Shown: positions 6,960 to 14,507 of the stretch, one piece after another
Numbering within the stretch: the stretch's first letter is position 1
Layout: every line of letters begins with the position of its first letter
NCBI RefSeq assembly: GCF_000420525.1
Contig: NZ_ATVC01000020.1
Location: forward strand, 1-37,312
Length of the DNA stretch: 37,312 bases
Direction: 5' to 3'
Source of the DNA: Aquaspirillum serpens DSM 68
Lineage (GTDB): Bacteria; Pseudomonadota; Gammaproteobacteria; Burkholderiales; Aquaspirillaceae
Notes under the pieces: generated by a model
Told to the model about the DNA's origin: nothing
The model's input: the letters and a program-made list of their open reading frames with translations, nothing else
The model's database searches: none
Program-made: the position numbers and the translations under genes

Positions 6960-8294
6960 ATGCAGGTCAACGCCATCGCCTCGGCCAGCCGAGGCTCACG
7001 GATCATTCTTGGCCTCGTTATCACCCTGATGATGGGATTGGTGGTGGCATTACTCGCCAATCCTACGCCCTCATCACCGCCGGTCAAATTGGTTAACCAT
7101 CTTCTTCAATGGGAAGATAAAAGTCATATCCTTAACGCAGAACAGATACTCCCCCAACTAGCAGTATTTCAACCTGCCAGTCATAAGACCCTTAATATTG
7201 GTTACAGCCGCAGTGCCATTTGGCTTTATGGTGAATTACCAAGTTCGCTGGATGGCTATTGGTTAGAAATCAGCCCTCCGCGATTAGAAAAAGTACAATT
7301 TTATTTATTAGATAATCAAAATACGATTCAATCAACAATATTAGCAGGTAATAACTATCCAATTTCAAGCCGCCCAGTCGCTGCACTGAACCCTATTTTT
7401 CCAATAAAAAGCCATGGCGATACCATTCGCTTTTTAATTCGAGTCGAATCAAGGTCGGCCATTCATATCCAGCCAAAGCTTTGGGAACCCCTCAAATTCC
7501 GTGAAACGGAAGCAGAATATAAATTATTACTCGGTATTTTTTTAGGATCGATGATAACCATTGCTTTATATGCAATGATACATGCCATTACATTACATGA
7601 TCGTCTTTTTTTATACCTGAGCTTTTTTATTTGCAATGTAATTCTATACGAAATTAGCTTTCAAGGTTATTTATATCTTCACTTCTTTTCTGACGGGGCA
7701 GATTGGATTGTTAGAGCACCCGGAACAGTAGGGTCTCTTGCAAATTTTGCTGCATTATTAGCATGGCGTTTATTATTGCGAATTCCGAAAGAATTTCCTT
7801 TTTGGGATATAGCTTATAAAACCATGATGGCTATTATGCTATTGTGTGCAGCAGGGTGTGCATTTGCAGATTATTTTATCGCAGCGCAAATTTTAAATAG
7901 TTTTTCGGTTATTATTAATTTCTCATGGCCGATTTCTGTCATTATGGCATGGAAACGTGGCGTTCCAAATCTTACTCTGTTTACAATCTGTTCAGCACTA
8001 TTTTGGTTTGTTCATATTTTGCGCTTGATGGATTTTTATGGTTTACGCACCACCGGTCTCTTTATCAGTGAAGAAGCTTTAGTATGGGCATTAAATATGG
8101 ATTTATTGCTACTGATGATTATGGGTTTGTATAGCCGCAATAAAACCCTCCATCAGCGACATATGGCAGCCCAAGCAGCGTTAATTGAAGCTCAGCAATT
8201 AAAACACTCCCAATTAGAACAAGCAGTCACCGAACGTACGCAAGCCTTAAAAACAGCTCTGCACACCGCTGACTTCGATCACCGGTTATGCTGA
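6960..8294 (+). CDS. 7TMR-DISM sensor, N-terminal half of a split hybrid histidine kinase
   Basis: The first 40 residues hold a signal-anchor segment. A periplasmic 7TMR-DISM extracellular domain follows to about residue 185, then about seven transmembrane helices to near residue 385, and a coiled coil ending QAVTERTQALKTALHTAD. In intact relatives this coil leads straight into the HisKA dimerisation helix. Here the frame leaves the kinase after LHTAD and stops at TGA 8292-8294, while the kinase sequence resumes in another frame (see 8296-9570). The result is a membrane sensor without a catalytic domain. It starts directly after the response regulator stop. The membrane part is visibly A+T richer than the flanking kinase and regulator coding sequence. 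The intact ancestor was presumably a sensor of an extracellular ligand, of unknown identity. Confidence 0.8.
   Translation: MQVNAIASASRGSRIILGLVITLMMGLVVALLANPTPSSPPVKLVNHLLQWEDKSHILNAEQILPQLAVFQPASHKTLNIGYSRSAIWLYGELPSSLDGYWLEISPPRLEKVQFYLLDNQNTIQSTILAGNNYPISSRPVAALNPIFPIKSHGDTIRFLIRVESRSAIHIQPKLWEPLKFRETEAEYKLLLGIFLGSMITIALYAMIHAITLHDRLFLYLSFFICNVILYEISFQGYLYLHFFSDGADWIVRAPGTVGSLANFAALLAWRLLLRIPKEFPFWDIAYKTMMAIMLLCAAGCAFADYFIAAQILNSFSVIINFSWPISVIMAWKRGVPNLTLFTICSALFWFVHILRLMDFYGLRTTGLFISEEALVWALNMDLLLLMIMGLYSRNKTLHQRHMAAQAALIEAQQLKHSQLEQAVTERTQALKTALHTADFDHRLC
8261..8272 (+). other. Deletion junction that removed the phosphoacceptor-His box of the hybrid kinase
   Basis: The 12 bases GCACACCGCTGA read as HTAD in the upstream frame (codons from 8262) and as TPLT in the downstream frame (codons from 8263). 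In the family, HTAD-like coil residues and the TPL(T/R)SI of the H-box are normally separated by about 20 residues containing the SHDLRTP histidine. One copy of this microhomology remains and that interval is missing. The lost length must be 3n+2 bases. Confidence 0.7.
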
Positions 8295-8295
8295 T

Positions 8296-9570
8296 TTGAT
8301 TTTGGCTGGTGGACGTGAGGATGCCGAGCGGGGGCGGATTATTCGGCGTAGTGCCAGCCATTTATTGAGTTTGATTGACGATTTAATTGATTATGCCAGA
8401 GGCAGCCCAACCGAACGGATGCAGCCCTTACCGTTGTATTTCCATGCTCTACTCGATGGCATTACCCGCGATGCAGAACAATTAGCAATGCGGCAGCAAA
8501 ATCGTTTTGTGTTCCAAACTGTCGGCCAACTACCGCCGGTGATTAAAGTGGACGGTAAACGATTACGACAGGTGTTAGATAATCTGCTGACCAATGCAGC
8601 AAAATTTACTTCCCAAGGGGAAATCCGCTTTGTAGTGGAAATGGTTAGCCAACACCCAGACACCGCTTTTGTTCAACTGCGCTTTCATGTCATTGATAGC
8701 GGTATTGGTATCGCAGCCGAGCAAATCGATTCGATTTTCGACCCGTTTGTGCGTTTGGATAATGGGCGCAGCCAACAAGGTTTAGGGCTTGGTTTAGCCA
8801 TTGCTGCCCAATGGGTACAGCGGATGCAAGGTCGGTTAGAAGTGAAAAGCCAGCTAGGAAAAGGCACACACTTTACCTTACACCTGAGCTTTGCCACCGC
8901 CCACGAGGACAGCATTCCCCACCATCGGTTGCCGGATGGTGAGTTAGCCTTGCCGGAGTTGGATGGCAGCGGTTATCGCTTGGTGTTATTAGAAGACACC
9001 AAAGATGTACGCAATCTATTGCAAGATGAGCTGGAAGGGCTGGGTTTTAGCATTGAAGCGTGGGCCGATGGCCGCGATTTTATTGATGAATTGGGCGAAG
9101 GTAGTGCAGCAGCGCCGGATTTGATTGTGACAGACTTCTCGATGCCGGATAGCAATGGTTTAGATGTGTTAGACGCCGTTGGCACACGCTGGCCACAAGT
9201 GCCGGTGGTGTTACTGTCGGCTGCGCCACCGCCTGTCCATACCGTACAACGCTTTCATGCCGCCTTGTTAAAGCCGGTTAACTTAGCACAATTGCGCCAT
9301 GTGTTAGCAGAATTGCTCCATCTGCCACTGCAAAGCAATCGCCCTACGCACGAGGCAAAAACCACAGTAGCCTGTATACCACCACCAGCGGCACAACTGG
9401 CCGAGCTGCAACAATGGTTGGATATGGGCGCCATGTCAGATTTAATCGATTGGGCACAACAGTTGGCAGATAACAGCCCCGAATACCGTGCTTTTGCCAA
9501 TACAGTGGAGAGCTACGCCGAACGCGCCGACATCAATGGCTTATCGCAATGGCTGGCACAGTGGCGTTAG
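8296..9570 (+). CDS. Histidine kinase ATPase plus receiver, C-terminal half of a split hybrid kinase
   Basis: The kinase frame re-enters at about 8263 with TPLTSITGYADLIL and continues open to 9570. It shows the second HisKA helix and the ATPase boxes: N-box DNLLTNAAKFT, G1 DSGIGI, F-box FDPFVR and G2 GLGLGLAI. A receiver domain with phosphoacceptor Asp in LIVTDFSMP and Lys in LLKPVN follows, then a roughly 60-residue helical tail. The H-box histidine itself is absent from both halves. No ribosome binding site precedes the TTG at 8296, so efficient independent translation is doubtful and the locus is best read as one pseudogene (6960-9570) or an assembly or sequencing artefact. The stop overlaps the convergent recG stop by two bases. 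Confidence 0.78.
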   Translation: MILAGGREDAERGRIIRRSASHLLSLIDDLIDYARGSPTERMQPLPLYFHALLDGITRDAEQLAMRQQNRFVFQTVGQLPPVIKVDGKRLRQVLDNLLTNAAKFTSQGEIRFVVEMVSQHPDTAFVQLRFHVIDSGIGIAAEQIDSIFDPFVRLDNGRSQQGLGLGLAIAAQWVQRMQGRLEVKSQLGKGTHFTLHLSFATAHEDSIPHHRLPDGELALPELDGSGYRLVLLEDTKDVRNLLQDELEGLGFSIEAWADGRDFIDELGEGSAAAPDLIVTDFSMPDSNGLDVLDAVGTRWPQVPVVLLSAAPPPVHTVQRFHAALLKPVNLAQLRHVLAELLHLPLQSNRPTHEAKTTVACIPPPAAQLAELQQWLDMGAMSDLIDWAQQLADNSPEYRAFANTVESYAERADINGLSQWLAQWR

Positions 9571-11600
9571 GCTTGCAGGAAATGTTCGCGTCCGCCCAAC
9601 CAACGGGCGAGATGTGCGCGTGCGGCATCGGGCCATTGTTTTAATAAACACGGCGCCCATTGCCGTGCCTGTTCTAGCAATGCCACATCGCGTTCGATAT
9701 CGGCAAAACGCAACATTGGTGTGCCGCTTTGTTTAGCCCCAAGAAATTCTCCTGGCCCGCGAATCAGCAAATCTTGGCGCGCAATTTCAAAGCCGTCGGT
9801 GTGTTCATAAATCACCCGTAAACGCGCCCGCGCCAGCTCGGACAGTGGTTCTTCAAATAACAACACACAACTGCTGGCATGTCGTCCGCGTCCAACGCGC
9901 CCGCGCAGTTGGTGTAACTGTGCCAAGCCCATACGCTCGGCATGTTCAATAATCATCAGGGTCGCGTTCGGTACATCAACGCCTACCTCAATCACCGTCG
10001 TGGCAACCAATAGGTGAATTTCATTGGCAAGAAACGCTGCCATCACCGCCGCTTTCTCATCGGCCTTCATCTTGCCATGCACTAAACCAATAGTGAGCTG
10101 TGGCAAAGCCAGTATCAATTCTTGTTGGGTGGCAACGGCGGTTTGTAGCTCTAAGGTTTCTGATTCTTCAATCAGTGGGCACACCCAATAGGCTTGGCGA
10201 CCTTGTTCTATTTCACGCGCAATCGCCGCCATCACTTCTGGCCGCCGTTTCGCGGCAATCAAACGGGTACGAATCGGTGTCCGTCCAGGGGGTAATTCAT
10301 CAATCACCGAGACATCTAAATCGGCGTAGTAGCTCATGGCTAAGGTACGCGGAATCGGGGTTGCCGACATCATCAGCTGATGGGTTTCGCCGCCCTTGGC
10401 TTGCAGTGCCAAGCGTTGTGCAACACCAAAACGATGTTGTTCATCGACAATGGTTAAACCCAATCGCGCAAAGGCAACATCTTCTTGAAAGAGCGCATGA
10501 GTGCCAACCGCCAAACTGGCTTCGCCATTGGCAATCTGTTTTAAAGCAGCTTGGCGCTGCGATTTTTTCAAACTGCCAGATAACCACACCACCGTTAAAC
10601 CCAGACTTTCCCACCATTGCCGCAGTTTTAAGTAATGTTGTTCGGCTAAAATTTCTGTCGGGGCCATCAAAGCCGCTTGATAACCCGCTTCTATCGCATC
10701 CAACGCGGACAGCGCCGCAATCACGGTTTTCCCTGCGCCAACATCACCCTGTAACAAGCGGTGCATCGGCTGTCCACCCTGTAAATCTTGCTGGATTTCC
10801 TGCCACACTCGCTGTTGGGCAGCGGTCAACGCAAATGGCAGTTGTTGTAGCAATGCCGAGGTGAATCGGCCATTTCCCTGCAAAATCGGTGCAGCTTTGC
10901 GCTGCCGTGCCCGATAAGCCAAGCGCATCGACAGTTGTTGTGCTAACAGTTCATCAAAATAAATTCGCTGCCATGGCGGAAACTGCGGTGATTGCAATAC
11001 GGCGACTTCACTGCCGGCAGGGGGATGGTGCAAAGTCAACACCGCTTCTGAAAAGCTCGGCAAGCCTAATGTTTGCACCATCGCAGGGGGCAAGGTGTCA
11101 TCGAGTGGGGTTTGTGCAAGGGCAGCATCAATCCACTTACGCAGTTGCAGTTGAGTAATGCCTTGGGTGGCGGGATAGACCGGCGACAGATGAGTAGATA
11201 ACGGCGTGTTGCTGGCGACCACACGGCACTTTGGGTGCACCATTTCCGCCTCACCAAAAAAATTCAGGCGAATCTCACCAAACACCCGTAAACGATGGCC
11301 CACACTACATTGTTTGATTTGGCTTGGATAAAAATGGATAAAACGCAATACCAGCTGTCCACTGGCATCAGCAATCACCGCCCGCAATTGTCCCCGCCCA
11401 CCGCGTTGTTTCACTTCGCAATGCTGCACAATCCCTTCCACCATCACCGACTGGGCCAACGGCGCTTGGGCAATAGCAAAACACTGCGTTTCATCTTCGT
11501 AGCGCAGCGGCAGATGTAACAACCAATCAGAGGGCTGTTGAATGCCCAGTTTGCTGATTTTTTTTTCGATTGCAGGGGAAAGCACCATCCTCGATCTCAC
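9567..11600 (-). CDS. recG: ATP-dependent DNA helicase RecG
   Basis: This 677-aa protein remodels stalled replication forks and Holliday junctions. The wedge (OB-fold) domain occupies the first ~160 residues. Helicase motif I GDVGAGKT lies near residue 285, motif II VDEQHRFG near 390, and motif VI-type LHQLRGRVGRG in the second RecA-like domain, with the RecG C-terminal TRG region after it. Length is close to the usual 690. The start is GTG at 11600, three bases after the stop of the EamA gene; an ATG at 11588 is an alternative. It is the last gene of a tight minus-strand run that begins with the SPOR-domain gene. Confidence 0.96.
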   Translation of the reverse strand: MRSRMVLSPAIEKKISKLGIQQPSDWLLHLPLRYEDETQCFAIAQAPLAQSVMVEGIVQHCEVKQRGGRGQLRAVIADASGQLVLRFIHFYPSQIKQCSVGHRLRVFGEIRLNFFGEAEMVHPKCRVVASNTPLSTHLSPVYPATQGITQLQLRKWIDAALAQTPLDDTLPPAMVQTLGLPSFSEAVLTLHHPPAGSEVAVLQSPQFPPWQRIYFDELLAQQLSMRLAYRARQRKAAPILQGNGRFTSALLQQLPFALTAAQQRVWQEIQQDLQGGQPMHRLLQGDVGAGKTVIAALSALDAIEAGYQAALMAPTEILAEQHYLKLRQWWESLGLTVVWLSGSLKKSQRQAALKQIANGEASLAVGTHALFQEDVAFARLGLTIVDEQHRFGVAQRLALQAKGGETHQLMMSATPIPRTLAMSYYADLDVSVIDELPPGRTPIRTRLIAAKRRPEVMAAIAREIEQGRQAYWVCPLIEESETLELQTAVATQQELILALPQLTIGLVHGKMKADEKAAVMAAFLANEIHLLVATTVIEVGVDVPNATLMIIEHAERMGLAQLHQLRGRVGRGRHASSCVLLFEEPLSELARARLRVIYEHTDGFEIARQDLLIRGPGEFLGAKQSGTPMLRFADIERDVALLEQARQWAPCLLKQWPDAARAHLARWLGGREHFLQA

Positions 11601-11603
11601 CGT

Positions 11604-12482
11604 TTAACCATGCTGTGGTTTAGCCAACGAAGCCCAGACTGTCGCCACCACGATACAGGCACCGCCGGCCAATGCCAGCCAAGTCGGTTGTTCTTGAAAT
11701 AGATACCAAGCAAAGCCAATCCCATACACCGGCTCTAAACCAGTGATCACCGCCACCTGACGCGCCGGCAATGCAGCCAAGCTAGCGATAAATAGACCAT
11801 GCGCTAACGCCGTACACACCACGCCTAAGAACAGCAACGCCGACCATTCTTGTAGCGTTAAGGTGACCGGCGGCAACCACCACCACAGCGGCAACAACAC
11901 CGCCGCCGCAACCGTGTTTTGCCAAAAGGTACTGGTTAACACCGGTAGTGCTCCGATGCTGCGATTTAATAACGCCAGCACCGCAAATAAGGCACCGGAC
12001 AACACCGCCAATAACAAGCCTTGTGTGGCACTGGCTTCAAACCGCCATTCTGGGACGACTAACAATAAACCGATGGTCACTAAGGCAATCATCGCCCATT
12101 CTTGCCGCCGTATTTGCTCGGCAAACCACCACGGCTCTAACAACGCGACAAACACTGGAAAACTGGCAAACCCCAACAGCGCAATCGCCACCGTACTGTA
12201 TTGCACCGCCGCAAAGAAAGTTGTCCAATGCAATGCCAACACTGCACCGGCCAACAATAAGCGCCAGCGTTGCGACGATTTGACTTGCCACAGTACAGAC
12301 AAACGATGTCGCCACACCACCAACAAAGCCACCGCCAGCGCGGCAAACACCGTCCGTCCTAATACAATCACCCATGCCGGTTGCGCCACAGCTTTGCCAA
12401 ATAACCCAGCCAAACCAAACAACAACACAGCAAGGTGAATTGACCATAATGGTGACAACATGGGTAAACGTGCCGCGCTCAC
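11604..12482 (-). CDS. EamA-family (DMT superfamily) transporter
   Basis: This 292-aa inner-membrane protein has about ten hydrophobic helices in two homologous halves, the standard drug/metabolite transporter plan. The first EamA repeat covers about residues 12-140 and the second about 150-285, with LEPVYGIGFAWYLFQE in the second half matching the family's LEPV-(x)n-E motif. Substrate cannot be assigned. The GTG start overlaps the stop of the upstream cytochrome b gene by four bases (GTGA), indicating translational coupling; an ATG seven codons inside is an alternative start. Three bases separate its stop from recG. Confidence 0.9.
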   Translation of the reverse strand: MSAARLPMLSPLWSIHLAVLLFGLAGLFGKAVAQPAWVIVLGRTVFAALAVALLVVWRHRLSVLWQVKSSQRWRLLLAGAVLALHWTTFFAAVQYSTVAIALLGFASFPVFVALLEPWWFAEQIRRQEWAMIALVTIGLLLVVPEWRFEASATQGLLLAVLSGALFAVLALLNRSIGALPVLTSTFWQNTVAAAVLLPLWWWLPPVTLTLQEWSALLFLGVVCTALAHGLFIASLAALPARQVAVITGLEPVYGIGFAWYLFQEQPTWLALAGGACIVVATVWASLAKPQHG

Positions 12483-13147
12483 AATCGCGTTACCAAGGTA
12501 TAAATCGCGCCAGCAGACACCACCAGTGTGACCAAGGCAATAATTGGTGGAATAAACTCCACACGGTCTAACTCAGCATCACTGTCAATCGGTTTAATTC
12601 CGGTCACCATTGGGCGGATAAGATTGGTTTTTTTACCCCACAGATAGAACAACACCGCCCCAACATGCACAGCAATCAACGCCAATAAATAGTTAATGCC
12701 TTGTTTGTGCCAAACCGTGATTTGCTCTGACCATTCACTGCCGACCAAATGAATTAACGGACCGTCATACATATACGAGTCAATATCACTCGATAACATC
12801 CCCGACACTACCTGAAACAACAGCGCAGCCAACAACGCCATCACCATCAATGCGCCTAATGGGTTGTGGCCGGGGATTTGATCTTCTGGTAATTGCCCAC
12901 GCATATAGGCCAAGATCGCTTTGGGGCCGCGAATAAATTGGGTAAATCGTGCGGTTTGGCTGCCAATCAGGCCCCAAATCAGGCGGAATAACAATAAAGT
13001 GGCAACCACATAACCAACACGGATATGCCACAACAACCACTCACCGCCTTGTTCACCCGAGTACCACATAAAACCAATTAGCGGGGGCAAAGCCCAATGA
13101 AATAAGCGGATTGGGGCATCCCATACCCTGACATTCTGTTTCATCAT
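12479..13147 (-). CDS. Cytochrome b561-type di-heme membrane protein (Ni/Fe-hydrogenase cytochrome b family)
   Basis: This 222-aa protein has four or five hydrophobic helices. Histidines placed as axial ligands of two b-type haems can be seen in RLFHWALPP, LLWHIRVGYV, VWHKQGINY and IAVHVGAVLF. This arrangement is that of the cytochrome b subunits that pass electrons between the quinone pool and a soluble or periplasmic partner. The start follows AAGGAAA. The ferredoxin gene stops 13 bases upstream and the EamA gene overlaps its end, so cytochrome b, ferredoxin and the MoeA-like gene form one unit. A role as the membrane electron donor or acceptor of the ferredoxin is inference. Confidence 0.88.
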   Translation of the reverse strand: MMKQNVRVWDAPIRLFHWALPPLIGFMWYSGEQGGEWLLWHIRVGYVVATLLLFRLIWGLIGSQTARFTQFIRGPKAILAYMRGQLPEDQIPGHNPLGALMVMALLAALLFQVVSGMLSSDIDSYMYDGPLIHLVGSEWSEQITVWHKQGINYLLALIAVHVGAVLFYLWGKKTNLIRPMVTGIKPIDSDAELDRVEFIPPIIALVTLVVSAGAIYTLVTRL

Positions 13148-13160
13148 TTTCCTTTTTTAT

Positions 13161-13523
13161 CTAGGACACGTCTTCGCTGCTGGGCGGGTCGAGAGAAATA
13201 ACTAACGGCTGGTTAGCCGTCAAATAACAGGCAAGCCGCCACAGCGCAGGCGAATCAATAAAGGTGTCTTGTTGCAAAGCAGATTGCGGCAGGTAGCGAT
13301 GGCGCACTAACACATTGCGCTCTTTACGTGACATCAGTAGCGGTTGTGGTTGTTGCTGATGACTGACGCGGACAGCACATGTACCACAGGTGCCACGACC
13401 ACAACGCCACGACAGGGGTAAATCATCACAACGGCGCACCAAATCTAAAATGGGTTCATCTGGTGTAGCGACGACAGTGAGGGGCTGTGTTAAGGCCCCT
13501 CCCACAAAACTCAATGCTGGCAT
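13161..13523 (-). CDS. 2Fe-2S ferredoxin-like protein
   Basis: This 120-aa soluble protein has the plant-type iron-sulfur signature CGRGTCGTC (C-x4-C-x2-C) near residue 41 and a fourth cysteine in RLACYL near 100. The interval between the third and fourth Cys is about 49 residues, longer than the roughly 30 usual for the family, with a basic insertion around LLMSRKERNVL. The start chosen, at 13523, lies four bases after the stop of the MoeA-like gene; a longer frame to 13598 lies inside that gene and is not supported. It probably carries electrons for a reaction involving the neighbouring cytochrome b or a molybdenum enzyme elsewhere. Confidence 0.85.
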   Translation of the reverse strand: MPALSFVGGALTQPLTVVATPDEPILDLVRRCDDLPLSWRCGRGTCGTCAVRVSHQQQPQPLLMSRKERNVLVRHRYLPQSALQQDTFIDSPALWRLACYLTANQPLVISLDPPSSEDVS

Positions 13524-13527
13524 ACCA

Positions 13528-14487
13528 TCACAACAGACGCTCAAAAGTATAAAACGCGACGGTTTCACCTGCAGCCACAGCCTGCCCAGCCGGTACACGA
13601 ATCAGCCCGTGTGACTGTAAGCACGACCACAGGTGCGGTGCCGCAGGGCTTAGTTGGACAGCGATAGCCTGTTGTTGTTCATTTTTAATGACCTGCACTG
13701 GTAACACCTGCTCATATTCCTGTGCCGCCAATTCGGTGGTCAAGGGTAAACGGTAACATGGGCTGGCATAACGGGCACAATCCAAACCACGCATCCGCTG
13801 TAGTGCTGGCGCCACCGCCAACAAGAACAACAGATACGCCGGCAACATGGCATTCGGTAGACCAATAAAGTCGGCACTGGCAACCTTACCCCAGCTCAAC
13901 ACCGGTAAACCACTCATGGCAATCTGCGCTTGTTGCAATACCCCTTCACGGGTGATCGCCTGTTGCACATAGTCTTCTTCTACGCCACCACAAGTGATGA
14001 TTAAATCACTGTTCTCTGCGGCATTCGACAACGCTAAACGAGTCGCGGCAACGCTCTCGGGCACCACACCCAAATCGCGCACTTCGCACCCCATCGCCAC
14101 CAAAGCGCCACGCAACCAATAGCGATGGCTGTTATAGCGACGATCAGCATGTAACACTTCACCGGGCTCGGTTAAATCCTCACCACTGAAAAAAACCGAG
14201 ACTTTTAAGGGCCGCCACACGGGTAAAGTCGGTAAACCGAGGGCGGCGGCCAAGCCAGTATGCACCGGCGTTAGCCACAAACCAGCGGGTAGCTGATGTT
14301 CTGCCGAAAAACCGAGTTGGGACAACAATTCGGCCTCAATTGCCACTGATTGTGCCAACACGCTACCACGGCAATTTTTAAGTGGCCGTTCTTCAATCCC
14401 ATCTTCTTGTGCGGTCAAAACAGTCAGACCAGACAATAATTTTTCTAGGGCATGTGCTAACGTCTCTACGGCAATCGCACTCATCAT
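13528..14487 (-). CDS. Divergent MoeA-like molybdopterin-binding protein
   Basis: This 319-aa protein resembles the central MPT-binding domain and C-terminal domain of MoeA, the enzyme that inserts molybdenum into molybdopterin. It has VWRPLKVSVFFSGEDL (usual: RVxxxxTGDEL), YNSHRYWLRGALVAMGCEV and SDLIITCGGV. The key motifs are altered: GGVSxGxxD has become GGVEEDY, the PGKP region reads MSGLPVLSWG, and GLPGNP reads GLPNAM. The N-terminal SAMDGYA segment is absent and the protein is about 90 residues short. A catalytic molybdotransferase role is therefore doubtful; a binding or chaperone role is possible. The start follows AAGGAGAA. It is followed closely by the ferredoxin and cytochrome b genes. 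Confidence 0.75.
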   Translation of the reverse strand: MMSAIAVETLAHALEKLLSGLTVLTAQEDGIEERPLKNCRGSVLAQSVAIEAELLSQLGFSAEHQLPAGLWLTPVHTGLAAALGLPTLPVWRPLKVSVFFSGEDLTEPGEVLHADRRYNSHRYWLRGALVAMGCEVRDLGVVPESVAATRLALSNAAENSDLIITCGGVEEDYVQQAITREGVLQQAQIAMSGLPVLSWGKVASADFIGLPNAMLPAYLLFLLAVAPALQRMRGLDCARYASPCYRLPLTTELAAQEYEQVLPVQVIKNEQQQAIAVQLSPAAPHLWSCLQSHGLIRVPAGQAVAAGETVAFYTFERLL

Positions 14488-14507
14488 TTCTCCTTGTTAT
14501 AACAACA

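Noticed and set aside
10100-10864. 254-codon open frame on the plus strand opposite recG
   Set aside because: It is antisense to conserved RecG helicase motifs, has no ribosome binding site and shows no recognisable domain; a shadow frame.
11863-12438. 191-codon frame on the plus strand opposite the EamA gene
   Set aside because: Asn/Thr/Ala-rich low-complexity translation antisense to a clear membrane transporter; no start signal.
13524-13598. N-terminal extension of the ferredoxin frame
   Set aside because: It lies entirely within the 3' end of the MoeA-like gene and has no ribosome binding site; the start at 13523 fits the family better.
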